The notes below the pieces were generated by a model that was given only the letters and a program-made list of their open reading frames with translations, was not told the origin of the DNA and did not search any database. Source: Pseudomonas sp. UBA4617 (lineage in GTDB: Bacteria > Pseudomonadota > Gammaproteobacteria > Pseudomonadales > Pseudomonadaceae). Taken from it: a DNA stretch of 64,000 nt. This document shows, in pieces, positions 25,086 through 33,737 of this stretch (positions are counted from its first letter, which is position 1; every line of letters starts with the position of its first letter). The translations under genes and the position numbers were made by a program. Location: the NCBI RefSeq assembly GCF_002386445.1, contig NZ_DGIR01000021.1, positions 1 to 64,000 on the forward strand, read 5' to 3'.

Positions 25086-26492
25086 ATGCAACCCCTGCGC
25101 ACGCTCAGCCTGTGGATGGACCAGCTCGACGAGCCGCTGTGCGCCCGACCGGCCCTGCGCGAAGACCTGACAGCGGATGTGTGCATCATCGGCGCCGGCT
25201 ACACCGGCCTGTGGACGGCCTATTACCTCAAGCGCCAGGCACCGCAGCTGGACATCGCGGTGATCGACGCCAATATCGCCGGCTTCGGTGCCTCGGGGCG
25301 CAATGGCGGCTGGTTGATGGGCAACCTGCTTGGAGAAGACCGCCTGCTGGCCACCCTGTCACCGCAACAGCGCCGGGCCAGCATCGACCTGCTGCACGGC
25401 ATCCCCGAGGAAGTGCACCGCGTGTTGCAACGTGAAGGCATCGACTGCGACTACCGCAAGGGCGGTGTGCTGTACTGCGCCGCGCGCTACCCGGAACAGG
25501 AGCGCAGCCTGCGCGCTCACCTTGACGACCTGTACCGCCAGGGCATGACCGAGGATGACTATCGCTGGCTACGCCCTGAACAGCTCGAGGCCCAACTACG
25601 GGTAAACAACGCCTACGGTGCCATCTACAGCCCGCACACCGCGACCATCCAGCCGGCCAGGCTGGTGCGTGGCCTGGCTCGGGCCGTGGAAGCGCTGGGC
25701 GTGCCGATCTACGAAAACACCCCGGCCATCGACTGGCTACCTGGCGAGGTGCGTACCCCGCTGGCACGCGTGCGCTGCCAATGGACAGTGCCTGCCGTGG
25801 AAGGCTACGCGACCAACCTGCCGCCGCTGGGCAAACACCAGTTGCCGGTGCAAAGCCTGCTGGTGGCCACCGAGCCGTTGCCGGAAGCCACCTGGGCACA
25901 GATCGGCCTGAGCCAGGGCCAGGCCTTCAGCGAAAGCAGCCGGCAGGTCACCTACGGCCAGCGCACCGCCGACAACCGGCTGGTGTTCGGTGCCCGTGGC
26001 GGTTACCGCTTTGGGGGGCGCCTGCGTGAGGACTTCAACCTGGACGAACACGAAGTGGAACTGCGCCGCTACCTGTTCAGCGAACTGTTCCCGCAACTGC
26101 AGCACGTACGCATTACCCACACCTGGGGTGGCAACCTGGGCATGGCGCGGCGCTTTCGCCCGCACATGCTCTGCGACCGCCAGCGTGGCATCGCCCTGGC
26201 CGGTGGCTACGGTGGCGAGGGCGTCGGCGCCAGCAACCTTGGCGGGCGCACCCTGGCGGCACTGATCCTCAATCAGCACAACGAATTGACCGGGCAACCT
26301 TGGGTGCTCGACAACCGCCCGCTGTCGAGCCTGGCCAGTTGGCCCCCCGAGCCCTGCCGCTGGCTGGGCTACAACGCGATCATCCACAGCTTCGTCCACG
26401 AGGACCGCACCCTCGCCAACCCCGCTAGCGCGCCCTGGAGACGGCGCCTGGCCGGCTCGCTGGCGGACTTCATGGAAGGCTTCATGCACTGA
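25086..26492 (+). CDS. FAD-dependent amine oxidase-like protein (DadA/PuuB type)
   Basis: This 468-residue flavoprotein of the D-amino-acid-oxidase fold has the dinucleotide motif DVCIIGAGYTGLWTAYYL (residues 31-48), FGASGRNGGWLMGN and a C-terminal FAD loop GIALAGGYGGEGVGASNLGG. Best general match is gamma-glutamylputrescine oxidase-like enzymes. The start is ATG 25086 behind GGAG, not the TTG further up. The following cupin and polyamine-binding protein support a role in amine or polyamine breakdown. The substrate is inferred from neighbours only. Confidence 0.85.
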   Translation: MQPLRTLSLWMDQLDEPLCARPALREDLTADVCIIGAGYTGLWTAYYLKRQAPQLDIAVIDANIAGFGASGRNGGWLMGNLLGEDRLLATLSPQQRRASIDLLHGIPEEVHRVLQREGIDCDYRKGGVLYCAARYPEQERSLRAHLDDLYRQGMTEDDYRWLRPEQLEAQLRVNNAYGAIYSPHTATIQPARLVRGLARAVEALGVPIYENTPAIDWLPGEVRTPLARVRCQWTVPAVEGYATNLPPLGKHQLPVQSLLVATEPLPEATWAQIGLSQGQAFSESSRQVTYGQRTADNRLVFGARGGYRFGGRLREDFNLDEHEVELRRYLFSELFPQLQHVRITHTWGGNLGMARRFRPHMLCDRQRGIALAGGYGGEGVGASNLGGRTLAALILNQHNELTGQPWVLDNRPLSSLASWPPEPCRWLGYNAIIHSFVHEDRTLANPASAPWRRRLAGSLADFMEGFMH

Positions 26493-26524
26493 TTTCCCAT
26501 CACCCGACACAGGATCAAGCGGTC

Positions 26525-26866
26525 ATGAGCATCACCCAGTTCAAGAACACCGACACCGCCGTGCTCGACAGTTCCAGCCCGGTCGCGGTCCCCCTCGGCG
26601 CCCCCGTGGCAGTGACCTCGGCCACCTGTGTGGCACGCAGCGACGGCGTCGAGACCGGCATCTGGGAGTGCTCCCCCGGGCGCTGGCGTCGGCAGATCGT
26701 GCAGCAGGAATTCTGCCATTTCATCAAGGGCCGCTGCACTTTCACCCCCGACGACGGCGAGCCGCTGCATATAGAAGCCGGAGACGCACTGATGCTACCG
26801 GCCAACAGCACCGGCACCTGGGACATCCAGGAGACGGTGCGCAAGACCTACGTCCTTATCTTCTGA
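26525..26866 (+). CDS. Cupin-domain protein (DUF861 type)
   Basis: This 113-residue single cupin shows GIWECSPGRWRRQIVQQEFCHF, the metal-site type segment KGRCTFTPDDGEPLHIEAGDALM and GTWDIQETVRKTYVLIF. Proteins of this type often accompany amine or amino-acid oxidases in pseudomonads; a catalytic role is unproven. It starts 32 bp after the oxidase gene and 52 bp before the PotF-like gene, so a shared transcript is likely. Confidence 0.85.
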   Translation: MSITQFKNTDTAVLDSSSPVAVPLGAPVAVTSATCVARSDGVETGIWECSPGRWRRQIVQQEFCHFIKGRCTFTPDDGEPLHIEAGDALMLPANSTGTWDIQETVRKTYVLIF

Positions 26867-26918
26867 TCCGCTGATCGCCTGCCTTCGATAACAACAGACA
26901 AAGCAAGGTAAACCCGAC

Positions 26919-27998
26919 ATGCGCACGCACCTTCTCGCCCCTCTGATGCTGGCCGCCAGCGTGGCCAGCGCCGCCGAAACGGTGAAGATCTACAACTGGT
27001 CCAGCTATGTCGCCCCCGACACGCTGAAAAACTTCCAGCAGGCCAGTGGCATCGTACCTACCTATGACGTGTACGACAGCAATGAAACCCTCGATGGCAA
27101 GTTGATGACCGGCAACTCCGGCTATGACGTGGTGTTCCCTTCAAACCACTTCATGGCGCGGCAGATCCAGGGCAAGGCCCTCAAGCGCCTGGACAAGTCG
27201 CAACTGCCCGGCTGGCACAACCTCAACCCGGTGCTGCTGAAGGCACTGGAAGTCAACGACCCGGGCAACCAGTACGGCTTCCCGTACCTGTGGGGCAGTA
27301 CCGGCATCGGCTACAACATCGACAAGGTCAAGGCCGTGCTTGGCGACAACGCGCCGGTGGATTCGTGGGACCTGATCTTCAAGCCCGAGTATATGAGCAA
27401 GCTGAAAAGTTGCGGCGTCGCGGTGCTGGACAACGGCCCCGAATTGCTGCCGATCGCCCTGCACTACCTCGGCCTGCCGCACCACAGCCAGAACCCGGCA
27501 GATTACGACAAGGCCAAGGCGCTGCTGATGCAGGTGCGCCCGTACATCAGCTACTTCCACTCATCGAAGTACACCGGTGACCTGGCCAACGGCGACATCT
27601 GCGTGGTGGTGGGATTCTCGGGGGATGTGCTGCAGGCGAAGAACCGTGCCGAAGAGGCGAACAACGGGGTGAAGGTGGGGTATTCGATACCCAGGGAAGG
27701 GGCGCCGATGTGGTTCGACATGGTGGCCATGCCGGCCGATGCGCCGGACGAGAAGGCTGCGTATGCCTACATGAACTACCTGCTGCAGCCGGAGGTGATG
27801 GCCAACATCAGCAATCACGTGCAGTACGCCAACGGCAACCTCGAGGCCGACGCACTGGTGAACCCGGCGCTTAAAAGCAACACGATGATCTACCCGAGCG
27901 ACGACGTGATGGGCAAGCTCTACGCGCTGGAGGCGATGCCGCCGAGGATCGACCGCATTCGCACGCGGATCTGGACCAGTATCAAGGCCGGGAACTGA
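26919..27998 (+). CDS. Polyamine-binding periplasmic protein (PotF/SpuD-like)
   Basis: This 359-residue secreted binding protein has a signal peptide ending near SAAE. The family signature VKIYNWSSYVAPDTLKNF is followed by YDVVFPSNHFMARQI and PYLWGSTGIGYN, as in PotF, SpuD and SpuE, which bind putrescine or spermidine. No permease or ATPase gene is next to it, so it must use a transporter encoded elsewhere or act as a sensor. It follows the cupin gene closely, and a perfect 29-bp inverted REP pair follows its stop. Confidence 0.9.
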   Translation: MRTHLLAPLMLAASVASAAETVKIYNWSSYVAPDTLKNFQQASGIVPTYDVYDSNETLDGKLMTGNSGYDVVFPSNHFMARQIQGKALKRLDKSQLPGWHNLNPVLLKALEVNDPGNQYGFPYLWGSTGIGYNIDKVKAVLGDNAPVDSWDLIFKPEYMSKLKSCGVAVLDNGPELLPIALHYLGLPHHSQNPADYDKAKALLMQVRPYISYFHSSKYTGDLANGDICVVVGFSGDVLQAKNRAEEANNGVKVGYSIPREGAPMWFDMVAMPADAPDEKAAYAYMNYLLQPEVMANISNHVQYANGNLEADALVNPALKSNTMIYPSDDVMGKLYALEAMPPRIDRIRTRIWTSIKAGN

Positions 27999-28018
27999 TT
28001 TCTGGCGTTACACGATCA

Positions 28019-28092
28019 CTGTGGGAGCGGGTTCACCCGCGAATGCGTCGGTAGATGCAACACCGCATTCGCGGGTGAACCCGCTCCCACAG
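28019..28092. repeat. Perfect 29-bp inverted REP pair
   Basis: CTGTGGGAGCGGGTTCACCC and the next nine bases (28019-28047) recur as an exact inverse at 28064-28092, with a 16-nt loop. It lies between the convergent PotF-like gene and prfC, so it can serve both as a REP pair and as a bidirectional transcript end. Confidence 0.9.
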
Positions 28093-28115
28093 GGCTCCGG
28101 TGAGGGCTTGCAAAA

Positions 28116-29699
28116 TCAGTGATGCTCGCGGGTAGCGCGGAACTTGATGTCCGGCCAGCGCTCTTCCATCAGCGACAGGTTGACCCGGGTCGGTGCCAGG
28201 TAGGTCAGGTGCCCGCCGCCGTCGATGGCCAGGTTCTCCATGGCCTTGTTCTGGAATTCCTCGAGCTTCTTCTTGTCATCGCAGGTGATCCAGCGGGCCG
28301 ACCATACGGTGATCGGCTCGTAGGCACACTCGACCTTGTACTCTTCCTTCAGTCGGCTGGCGACCACGTCGAACTGCAGCACGCCGACCGCACCAAGAAT
28401 GATGTCGTTGCTGCGCTCGGGGAAGAACACCTGGGTCGCCCCCTCTTCGGCCAACTGCTGCAGGCCCTGGCGCAGCTGCTTGGATTTCAGCGGGTCCTTC
28501 AGGCGCACCCGGCGGAACAGTTCCGGGGCGAAGTGCGGGATACCGGTGAAACCCAGCGCCTCGCCTTCGGTGAAGGTGTCACCGATCTGGATGGTGCCGT
28601 GGTTGTGCAGGCCGATGATGTCGCCGGCGTAGGCCTCTTCCAGTTGCTCACGCTCGGAGGAGAAGAAGGTCAGTGCATCGCCGATGCGCAGGTCCTTGTT
28701 GATCCGCACGTGGCGCATTTTCATGCCCTTCTCGTACTTCCCCGAACAGATGCGCATGAAGGCAATGCGGTCGCGGTGTTTCGGGTCCATGTTCGCCTGG
28801 ATCTTGAATACGAAGCCGCTGAACTTCTCTTCCACCGGCTCCACGGTGCGCTCGTGGGCGACCCGGCTCAGCGGGCGCGGTGCCCAGTCGACCACCGCGT
28901 CAAGCACATGGTCGACACCGAAGTTGCCCAACGCGGTACCGAAGAACACCGGGGTCAGCTGGCCATTGATGAACTCGTCCTGGTTGAACTCGTGGCAGGC
29001 ACCCTGCACCAGCTCCAACTGCTCGACGAACGCATCGTACTGGTCGCCGAGGTGGGCGCGGGCTTCGTCCGAGTCCAGCTTCTGGATGATCTTGGCTTCG
29101 GTACGCTCGTGGCCGTGGCCCGGGGTATAGACCACGATGTAGTCGCCGGTCAGGTGATACACGCCCTTGAAGTCGCGGTAGCAACCGATCGGCCAGGTGA
29201 TTGGCGCGGCCTTGATCTTCAGTACTGCTTCGATCTCGTCGAGCAGTTCGATCGGGTCACGGATGTCGCGGTCGAGCTTGTTGATGAAGCTGACGATCGG
29301 CGTGTCGCGCAGGCGGCATACATCCATCAGGGCAATGGTACGCGGCTCTACACCTTTACCGCCGTCGAGCACCATCAACGCCGAGTCCACCGCGGTCAGG
29401 GTGCGGTAGGTGTCTTCCGAGAAGTCTTCGTGGCCGGGGGTGTCGAGCAGGTTGATCATGTGCTCGCGGTACGGGAACTGCATCACCGAGGTGGTGATGG
29501 AGATACCGCGCTGCTTCTCCATCTCCATCCAGTCGGAAGTGGCATGGCGGTCGGACTTGCGCGACTTCACGGTACCGGCGACGGCAATGGCCTTGCCCAT
29601 CAGCAGGAGCTTCTCGGTGATGGTGGTCTTACCGGCGTCGGGGTGGGAAATGATTGCGAAAGTGCGGCGCTTCGCGACTTCGGCGGCCTGGTTGGTCAT
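28116..29699 (-). CDS. prfC: Peptide chain release factor 3
   Basis: RF3 is the GTPase that recycles RF1/RF2 after termination. The protein has 527 residues. The GTP-binding motifs are SHPDAGKTTITEKLL (G1), RGISITTSVM (G2), DTPGHEDFSEDTYRT (G3) and NKLDRDIRDP (G4). The start was set at ATG 29699 (MTNQAAEVAKRRTF); the frame continues upstream through REP sequence with no family resemblance. It stands alone on the minus strand. Confidence 0.97.
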   Translation of the reverse strand: MTNQAAEVAKRRTFAIISHPDAGKTTITEKLLLMGKAIAVAGTVKSRKSDRHATSDWMEMEKQRGISITTSVMQFPYREHMINLLDTPGHEDFSEDTYRTLTAVDSALMVLDGGKGVEPRTIALMDVCRLRDTPIVSFINKLDRDIRDPIELLDEIEAVLKIKAAPITWPIGCYRDFKGVYHLTGDYIVVYTPGHGHERTEAKIIQKLDSDEARAHLGDQYDAFVEQLELVQGACHEFNQDEFINGQLTPVFFGTALGNFGVDHVLDAVVDWAPRPLSRVAHERTVEPVEEKFSGFVFKIQANMDPKHRDRIAFMRICSGKYEKGMKMRHVRINKDLRIGDALTFFSSEREQLEEAYAGDIIGLHNHGTIQIGDTFTEGEALGFTGIPHFAPELFRRVRLKDPLKSKQLRQGLQQLAEEGATQVFFPERSNDIILGAVGVLQFDVVASRLKEEYKVECAYEPITVWSARWITCDDKKKLEEFQNKAMENLAIDGGGHLTYLAPTRVNLSLMEERWPDIKFRATREHH

Positions 29700-29796
29700 G
29701 GGAAATCGCCTGACTGGGGGATTAAAAAGGGGCGATATCATACCTGATGTTGGGCCAGTACCAAAACCTACTGAAGCGGCGGTGCCTTGCTCCGGT

Positions 29797-29886
29797 CTCT
29801 TCGCGGGTAAACCCGCTCCGACAGGTATCACACCGTCTTTGAACCCTGTGCAGGGCCTGTGGGAGCGGGTTTTCCCGCAAAAGGGC
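29797..29886. repeat. REP pair (inverted) upstream of prfC
   Basis: TCTTCGCGGGTAAACCCGCT (left, ending near 29823) faces CTGTGGGAGCGGGTTTTCCC (right, 29858-29886). Confidence 0.8.
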
Positions 29887-30119
29887 CTGTCCAGACGCCA
29901 CAAGTTCGCCAGGCAATCGCTTTATCACGACAAATAGCCCAAGAGCAGTTATTTCAACGCCTACAGCGCACTAACCCGCTGCTTTTTCTCGTCAATTTTC
30001 CAGGCAGGCAGTGATTAACGCTGGCCAAATGCCGCTTCAGATGGGAACCTTTACGCTCATGGAGACGTCCATTCCCCTGCAACCCGCTTCGCTTGGGGGG
30101 GTTGTTTCATCAGCATTTC

Positions 30120-30170
30120 GAGCCCGACGGGGTTCGGCTCATGGCCTGAGCGCAGCCTTCGGCTGCCTCA
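30120..30170 (+). promoter_or_regulatory. Adjacent stem-loops in the ABC operon leader
   Basis: GAGCC/GGCTC closes a hairpin at 30120-30140. A second, TGAG-C-GCAGCC paired with GGCTGC-CTCA around a TTC loop, spans 30147-30170. They lie about 90-135 bp before the GTG start. They could be an attenuator or part of a sensing leader. No known riboswitch class was recognised. Confidence 0.4.
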
Positions 30171-30256
30171 CGCTGCTACTCGCGAACACACCACCCGCCG
30201 CCAGGACTGGCCGGCTATCAAGAAGTGTGCTCGCCGACAACACAAGGAGTCCGCCT

Positions 30257-30970
30257 GTGGCTAAACGCTACGGAAAAGGGCTGTTGGGATGGGCCACCGT
30301 GCTCGTCATCCTGGCCCTGCTGGTCCACTGGATCGGCATCGACACGATCGCCCGTTATCGCGACGATCTTGGGTTCTACCTGCAAGCGCACCTGGTACTG
30401 GTGCTGGCCTCGATGGCGGCGGCGCTGGCCGTGGGCATCCCCGCCGGCATTGCCTTGAGTCGACCGCAACGGGTCGACAAGGCCGAGCGCTTCATGCAGT
30501 TGTTCAACGTGGGCAATACCATCCCTCCCCTGGCCGTTCTGGCCATCGCGCTCAGTATCCTGGGCATCGGCGCCGGGCCTGCGATCTTCGCCCTGTTTCT
30601 CGCCTCGCTCCTGCCCATCGTGCGCAACACCTACGAGGGCCTGAAAAACGTCCCCGCCGCGCTCAAGGAAGCCGCCACCGGCATCGGCATGACCCCGCGC
30701 CAGCAGCTCTGGCAGGTTGAGCTACCCAATGCCGTGCCGATCATCGTCGGCGGTGTGCGCGTGGCCCTGGCGCTGAACGTGGGCACCGCACCACTGGCCT
30801 TCCTGATCGGCGCCAACAGCCTGGGCAGCCTGATCTTCCCCGGCATCGCCCTGAACAACCAGCCACAGCTGCTGCTGGGTGCCGCCTGCACCGCGCTGCT
30901 GGCACTGGTGCTGGATGCCGCAGTGAGCTTCGCCAGCAAGCGCTGGCTGGAACGTGGCCTGGCCGGATAA
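30257..30970 (+). CDS. Osmoprotectant ABC transporter permease 1
   Basis: This 237-residue permease of the OpuC/OsmU type starts at GTG 30257, preceded by AAGGAG at seven bases. It has five to six helices, PAGIALSRPQRVDKAERFMQ near the front, and the transporter loop LKEAATGIGMTPRQQLWQVELP. The family imports glycine betaine, choline-O-sulfate or related compatible solutes. It is the first of four genes in the order permease, binding protein, permease, ATPase; the binding-protein gene starts 14 bp later. Confidence 0.88.
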   Translation: MAKRYGKGLLGWATVLVILALLVHWIGIDTIARYRDDLGFYLQAHLVLVLASMAAALAVGIPAGIALSRPQRVDKAERFMQLFNVGNTIPPLAVLAIALSILGIGAGPAIFALFLASLLPIVRNTYEGLKNVPAALKEAATGIGMTPRQQLWQVELPNAVPIIVGGVRVALALNVGTAPLAFLIGANSLGSLIFPGIALNNQPQLLLGAACTALLALVLDAAVSFASKRWLERGLAG

Positions 30971-30984
30971 ACGAGAGGGAACCG

Positions 30985-31899
30985 ATGAACAAGAAAATCG
31001 CCTTGCTGCTGGGCGCGGCCCTGCTGTTCGCAGGATTTGCCCAGGCAGCGGAAAAACCGCTGATCCGCATCGGCGCGCGGGTCTTCACCGAACAGACCGT
31101 ACTCGCCGAGATCACTGCGCAATACCTGCGCGCCAATGGCTTCGACGTGCGTGTCACCAGTGGCCTGGGCAGCAACATCGCGCGCCAGGCCCAGGAGACC
31201 GGCCAGCTCGACCTGATGTGGGAGTACACCGGTGTGTCGCTGGTGTCGTACAACCACGTCGATCAACGCATGCCCAGTGCGGCCGCCACCTATGCCAAGG
31301 TCAAGGAACTGGATGCGCAGAAGGGCCTGATCTGGCTGACCCCGTCGAAATTCAGCAACACCTACGCGCTTGGCCTGCCCAGGCAGGTTGCCGAGGCCTA
31401 TCCGCAGGTCAATTCGATCAGCGATCTCAACCAGGTACTGCGCAACGAGCGCGACAGCCATCACCTGGTGGCACTGGACACCGAGTTTGCCAACCGCCCG
31501 GATGGCCTGGTGGGCTTGAAGGCTATGTACGACCTGCAAGTGAACCGCGCCAATATCCGCCAGATGGACGCCGGACTGGTCTACACCGCCATGCACAACA
31601 ACCAGGTGTTCGCCGGCCTGGTGTACACCACCGACGGCCGCCTGAATGCGTTCAAGCTCAAACTGCTGGAAGACGACAAGCACTACTTCCCCGACTACAC
31701 CGCCGCCCCCGTGGTGCGCAAGGCCGTGCTCGACGCCAACCCGCAACTGGCCAGCCTGCTCAAGCCACTGGCCGAGCAGCTGGACGATGAAACCATGCGC
31801 CAGCTCAACGCCAAGGTCGATGTCGAGCACCAGAACCCGACCGCCGTAGCGGCAGCCTTTCTGCGCGAGCAGCCACTGAACAGCGAGGGGCAGCCATGA
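30985..31899 (+). CDS. Osmoprotectant ABC transporter substrate-binding protein
   Basis: This 304-residue periplasmic binding protein of the OpuAC/OsmX (YehZ) family has a signal peptide (MNKKIALLLGAALLFAGFAQ, cleavage near QAAE). Features are IRIGARVFTEQTVLAEITAQ, QLDLMWEYTGVSL and LVALDTEFANRPDGLVGLK. Its last four bases overlap the next gene (ATGA). The ligand cannot be told from sequence alone. Confidence 0.9.
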   Translation: MNKKIALLLGAALLFAGFAQAAEKPLIRIGARVFTEQTVLAEITAQYLRANGFDVRVTSGLGSNIARQAQETGQLDLMWEYTGVSLVSYNHVDQRMPSAAATYAKVKELDAQKGLIWLTPSKFSNTYALGLPRQVAEAYPQVNSISDLNQVLRNERDSHHLVALDTEFANRPDGLVGLKAMYDLQVNRANIRQMDAGLVYTAMHNNQVFAGLVYTTDGRLNAFKLKLLEDDKHYFPDYTAAPVVRKAVLDANPQLASLLKPLAEQLDDETMRQLNAKVDVEHQNPTAVAAAFLREQPLNSEGQP

Positions 31900-32549
31900 A
31901 CCTGATCGATACTTTCAGTCACCTGGACTGGGCCCAGGTGCTGCAGCTGACCTGGCAGCACATCATGCTGGTGGGCGTTGCCGTCGGCCTTGCCATCCTC
32001 GTCGGCGTGCCGCTGGGCATCCTGATGACCCGCTTCCCCGCCGTCGCCGGCCCGGTGCAAGCCAGCGCCACGGTGCTGCTGACCATCCCCTCGATCGCCC
32101 TGTTCGGCCTGCTGCTGCCGTTCTACTCGAAGTTCGGCCAGGGCCTGGGGCCGCTGCCGGCGATCACCGCCGTGTTCCTCTACTCACTGCTGCCAATCCT
32201 GCGCAACACCTACCTCGCCCTGACCAACGTCGAACCCGGTATCCGCGAGGCCGCGCGCGGCATCGGCATGACCTTCGGCCAGCGCCTGCGCATGGTCGAG
32301 CTGCCGATCGCGGTGCCGGTGATCCTCGCCGGCGTGCGCACCGCCGTGGTGATGAACATCGGCGTCATGACCATTGCCGCCACCATCGGCGCTGGCGGGC
32401 TGGGGGTGCTCATCCTTACCTCCATCAGCCGCAGCGACATGTCGATGCTGCTGGTCGGCGCCGTACTGGTCAGCCTGCTGGCGATCGTCGCCGACCTGCT
32501 TCTGCAAACCCTGCAACGTGCCCTGACTCCAGAAGGACTGCGCCCATGA
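31896..32549 (+). CDS. Osmoprotectant ABC transporter permease 2
   Basis: This 217-residue second permease has the same domain as the first. It contains GVPLGILMTRFPAVAGPVQ, the coupling loop IREAARGIGMTFGQRLRMVELP and GVMTIAATIGAGGLGVLI. It overlaps both the binding-protein stop and the ATPase start by four bases (ATGA each time), so translation is tightly coupled. Two permeases plus one ATPase is the OpuC/OsmU layout. Confidence 0.9.
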   Translation: MNLIDTFSHLDWAQVLQLTWQHIMLVGVAVGLAILVGVPLGILMTRFPAVAGPVQASATVLLTIPSIALFGLLLPFYSKFGQGLGPLPAITAVFLYSLLPILRNTYLALTNVEPGIREAARGIGMTFGQRLRMVELPIAVPVILAGVRTAVVMNIGVMTIAATIGAGGLGVLILTSISRSDMSMLLVGAVLVSLLAIVADLLLQTLQRALTPEGLRP

Positions 32550-33703
32550 TCGAACTGAAGAACCTCAGCAAAACCTTCAACGTCAACGGCAAGGACGTCA
32601 AAGCCGTCGACTCGGTAAGCCTCACCGTCAACGAAGGCGAGATCTGCGTGTTCCTCGGCCCCTCGGGCTGCGGCAAAAGCACCACGCTGAAAATGATCAA
32701 CCGCCTGATCACGCCCACCTCTGGCCAGGTGTTCATCAATGGCGAGGACACCACCGGGCTGGACGAAGTGACGCTGCGCCGGCACATCGGCTACGTGATC
32801 CAGCAGATCGGCCTGTTCCCGAACATGACCATAGAGGAGAACATCACCGTGGTACCGCGCCTGCTCGGCTGGGACAGGCACAAGTGCCACGAACGCGCCC
32901 GCGAGCTGATGCACATGATCAAGCTGGAGCCCAAGCAGTACCTGCAACGCTACCCGCGCGAGCTGTCCGGCGGCCAGCAGCAGCGTATCGGCGTGATCCG
33001 TGCCTTGGCTGCCGAAGCGCCGGTGTTGTTGATGGACGAGCCGTTCGGGGCAGTCGACCCGATCAACCGCGAGATGATCCAGAACGAATTCTTCGAAATG
33101 CAGCGGGCCCTGAACAAGACCGTGATCATGGTCAGCCACGATATCGACGAAGCGATCAAGCTGGGTGACAAGATCGCCATCTTCCGCGCCGGCAAGCTGT
33201 TGCAACTGGACCACCCGGATACTTTGCTGGCCCATCCTGCGGATGAATTCGTGAGCAATTTCGTCGGCCAGGACAGCACCCTCAAGCGCCTGCTGCTGGT
33301 GCGTGCCGAGGATGCGGCGGACAACGCGCCGTCGGTGAGCCCGGAGACGCCAGTGGGCGAGGCGCTGGAACTGCTCGACGAGCACGACCGCCGCTATGTG
33401 GTGGTGACTGACGGGCAGAACAAGGCGCTGGGCTATGTGCGCCGGCGCGACATGCATCGCCAGCAGGGCAGCTGTGGCGACTTCCTGCGCCCCTTCAATG
33501 CCACGGCGTCACATGACGAGCACCTGCGTATCCTGTTGTCGCGGATGTACGAGTACAACCGGGCATGGCTGCCGGTGCTGGATGCCGGGCAGGTGTTCCT
33601 GGGCGAGGTGACCCAGGAGTCGATTGCGGCTTATCTGAGTTCGGGGCGGTCTCGCGGGGCCAAGACCAGCATTGTCTCGCCGGCAGAGGCGCTAACCTCT
33701 TGA
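32546..33703 (+). CDS. Osmoprotectant ABC transporter ATPase with C-terminal CBS domains
   Basis: This 385-residue ATPase has Walker A GPSGCGKST, signature LSGGQQQRIGVIRAL and Walker B VLLMDEPFGAVDP. The last 120 or so residues are CBS-like (TPVGEALELLDEHDRRYVVV, GYVRRRDMHR). In OpuA-type importers, CBS pairs sense ionic strength or c-di-AMP and gate transport, so activity here may respond to osmotic state. It ends the operon; a strong terminator follows. Confidence 0.92.
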   Translation: MIELKNLSKTFNVNGKDVKAVDSVSLTVNEGEICVFLGPSGCGKSTTLKMINRLITPTSGQVFINGEDTTGLDEVTLRRHIGYVIQQIGLFPNMTIEENITVVPRLLGWDRHKCHERARELMHMIKLEPKQYLQRYPRELSGGQQQRIGVIRALAAEAPVLLMDEPFGAVDPINREMIQNEFFEMQRALNKTVIMVSHDIDEAIKLGDKIAIFRAGKLLQLDHPDTLLAHPADEFVSNFVGQDSTLKRLLLVRAEDAADNAPSVSPETPVGEALELLDEHDRRYVVVTDGQNKALGYVRRRDMHRQQGSCGDFLRPFNATASHDEHLRILLSRMYEYNRAWLPVLDAGQVFLGEVTQESIAAYLSSGRSRGAKTSIVSPAEALTS

Positions 33704-33706
33704 AAA

Positions 33707-33725
33707 GGGGGCGCTTTGCGCCCCC
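33707..33725 (-). terminator. Rho-independent terminator of fecA (possibly bidirectional)
   Basis: GGGGGCGC and GCGCCCCC form an 8-bp stem with a TTT loop. On the minus strand it is followed by TTTT, the classical arrangement for the end of fecA. On the plus strand it also lies after the ABC ATPase stop. Confidence 0.8.
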
Positions 33726-33737
33726 GGCAATTGCCGA

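Larger units (their letters stand above)
29700..30256. other. Long intergenic region: REP pair, then leader of the osmoprotectant operon
   Basis: This 557-bp stretch holds no gene that I can support. It contains a REP pair (29797-29886), then about 370 bp before the first ABC gene. The frame of the permease is open upstream to a GTG at 30011, but the residues there do not look like protein of this family. Adjacent hairpins near 30120-30170 suggest a structured leader. Confidence 0.6.

Noticed and set aside
30011..30256. N-terminal extension of the first osmoprotectant permease
   Set aside because: The frame is open, but the predicted residues look unlike any permease N terminus. A GTG with AAGGAG at 30257 gives the usual length.
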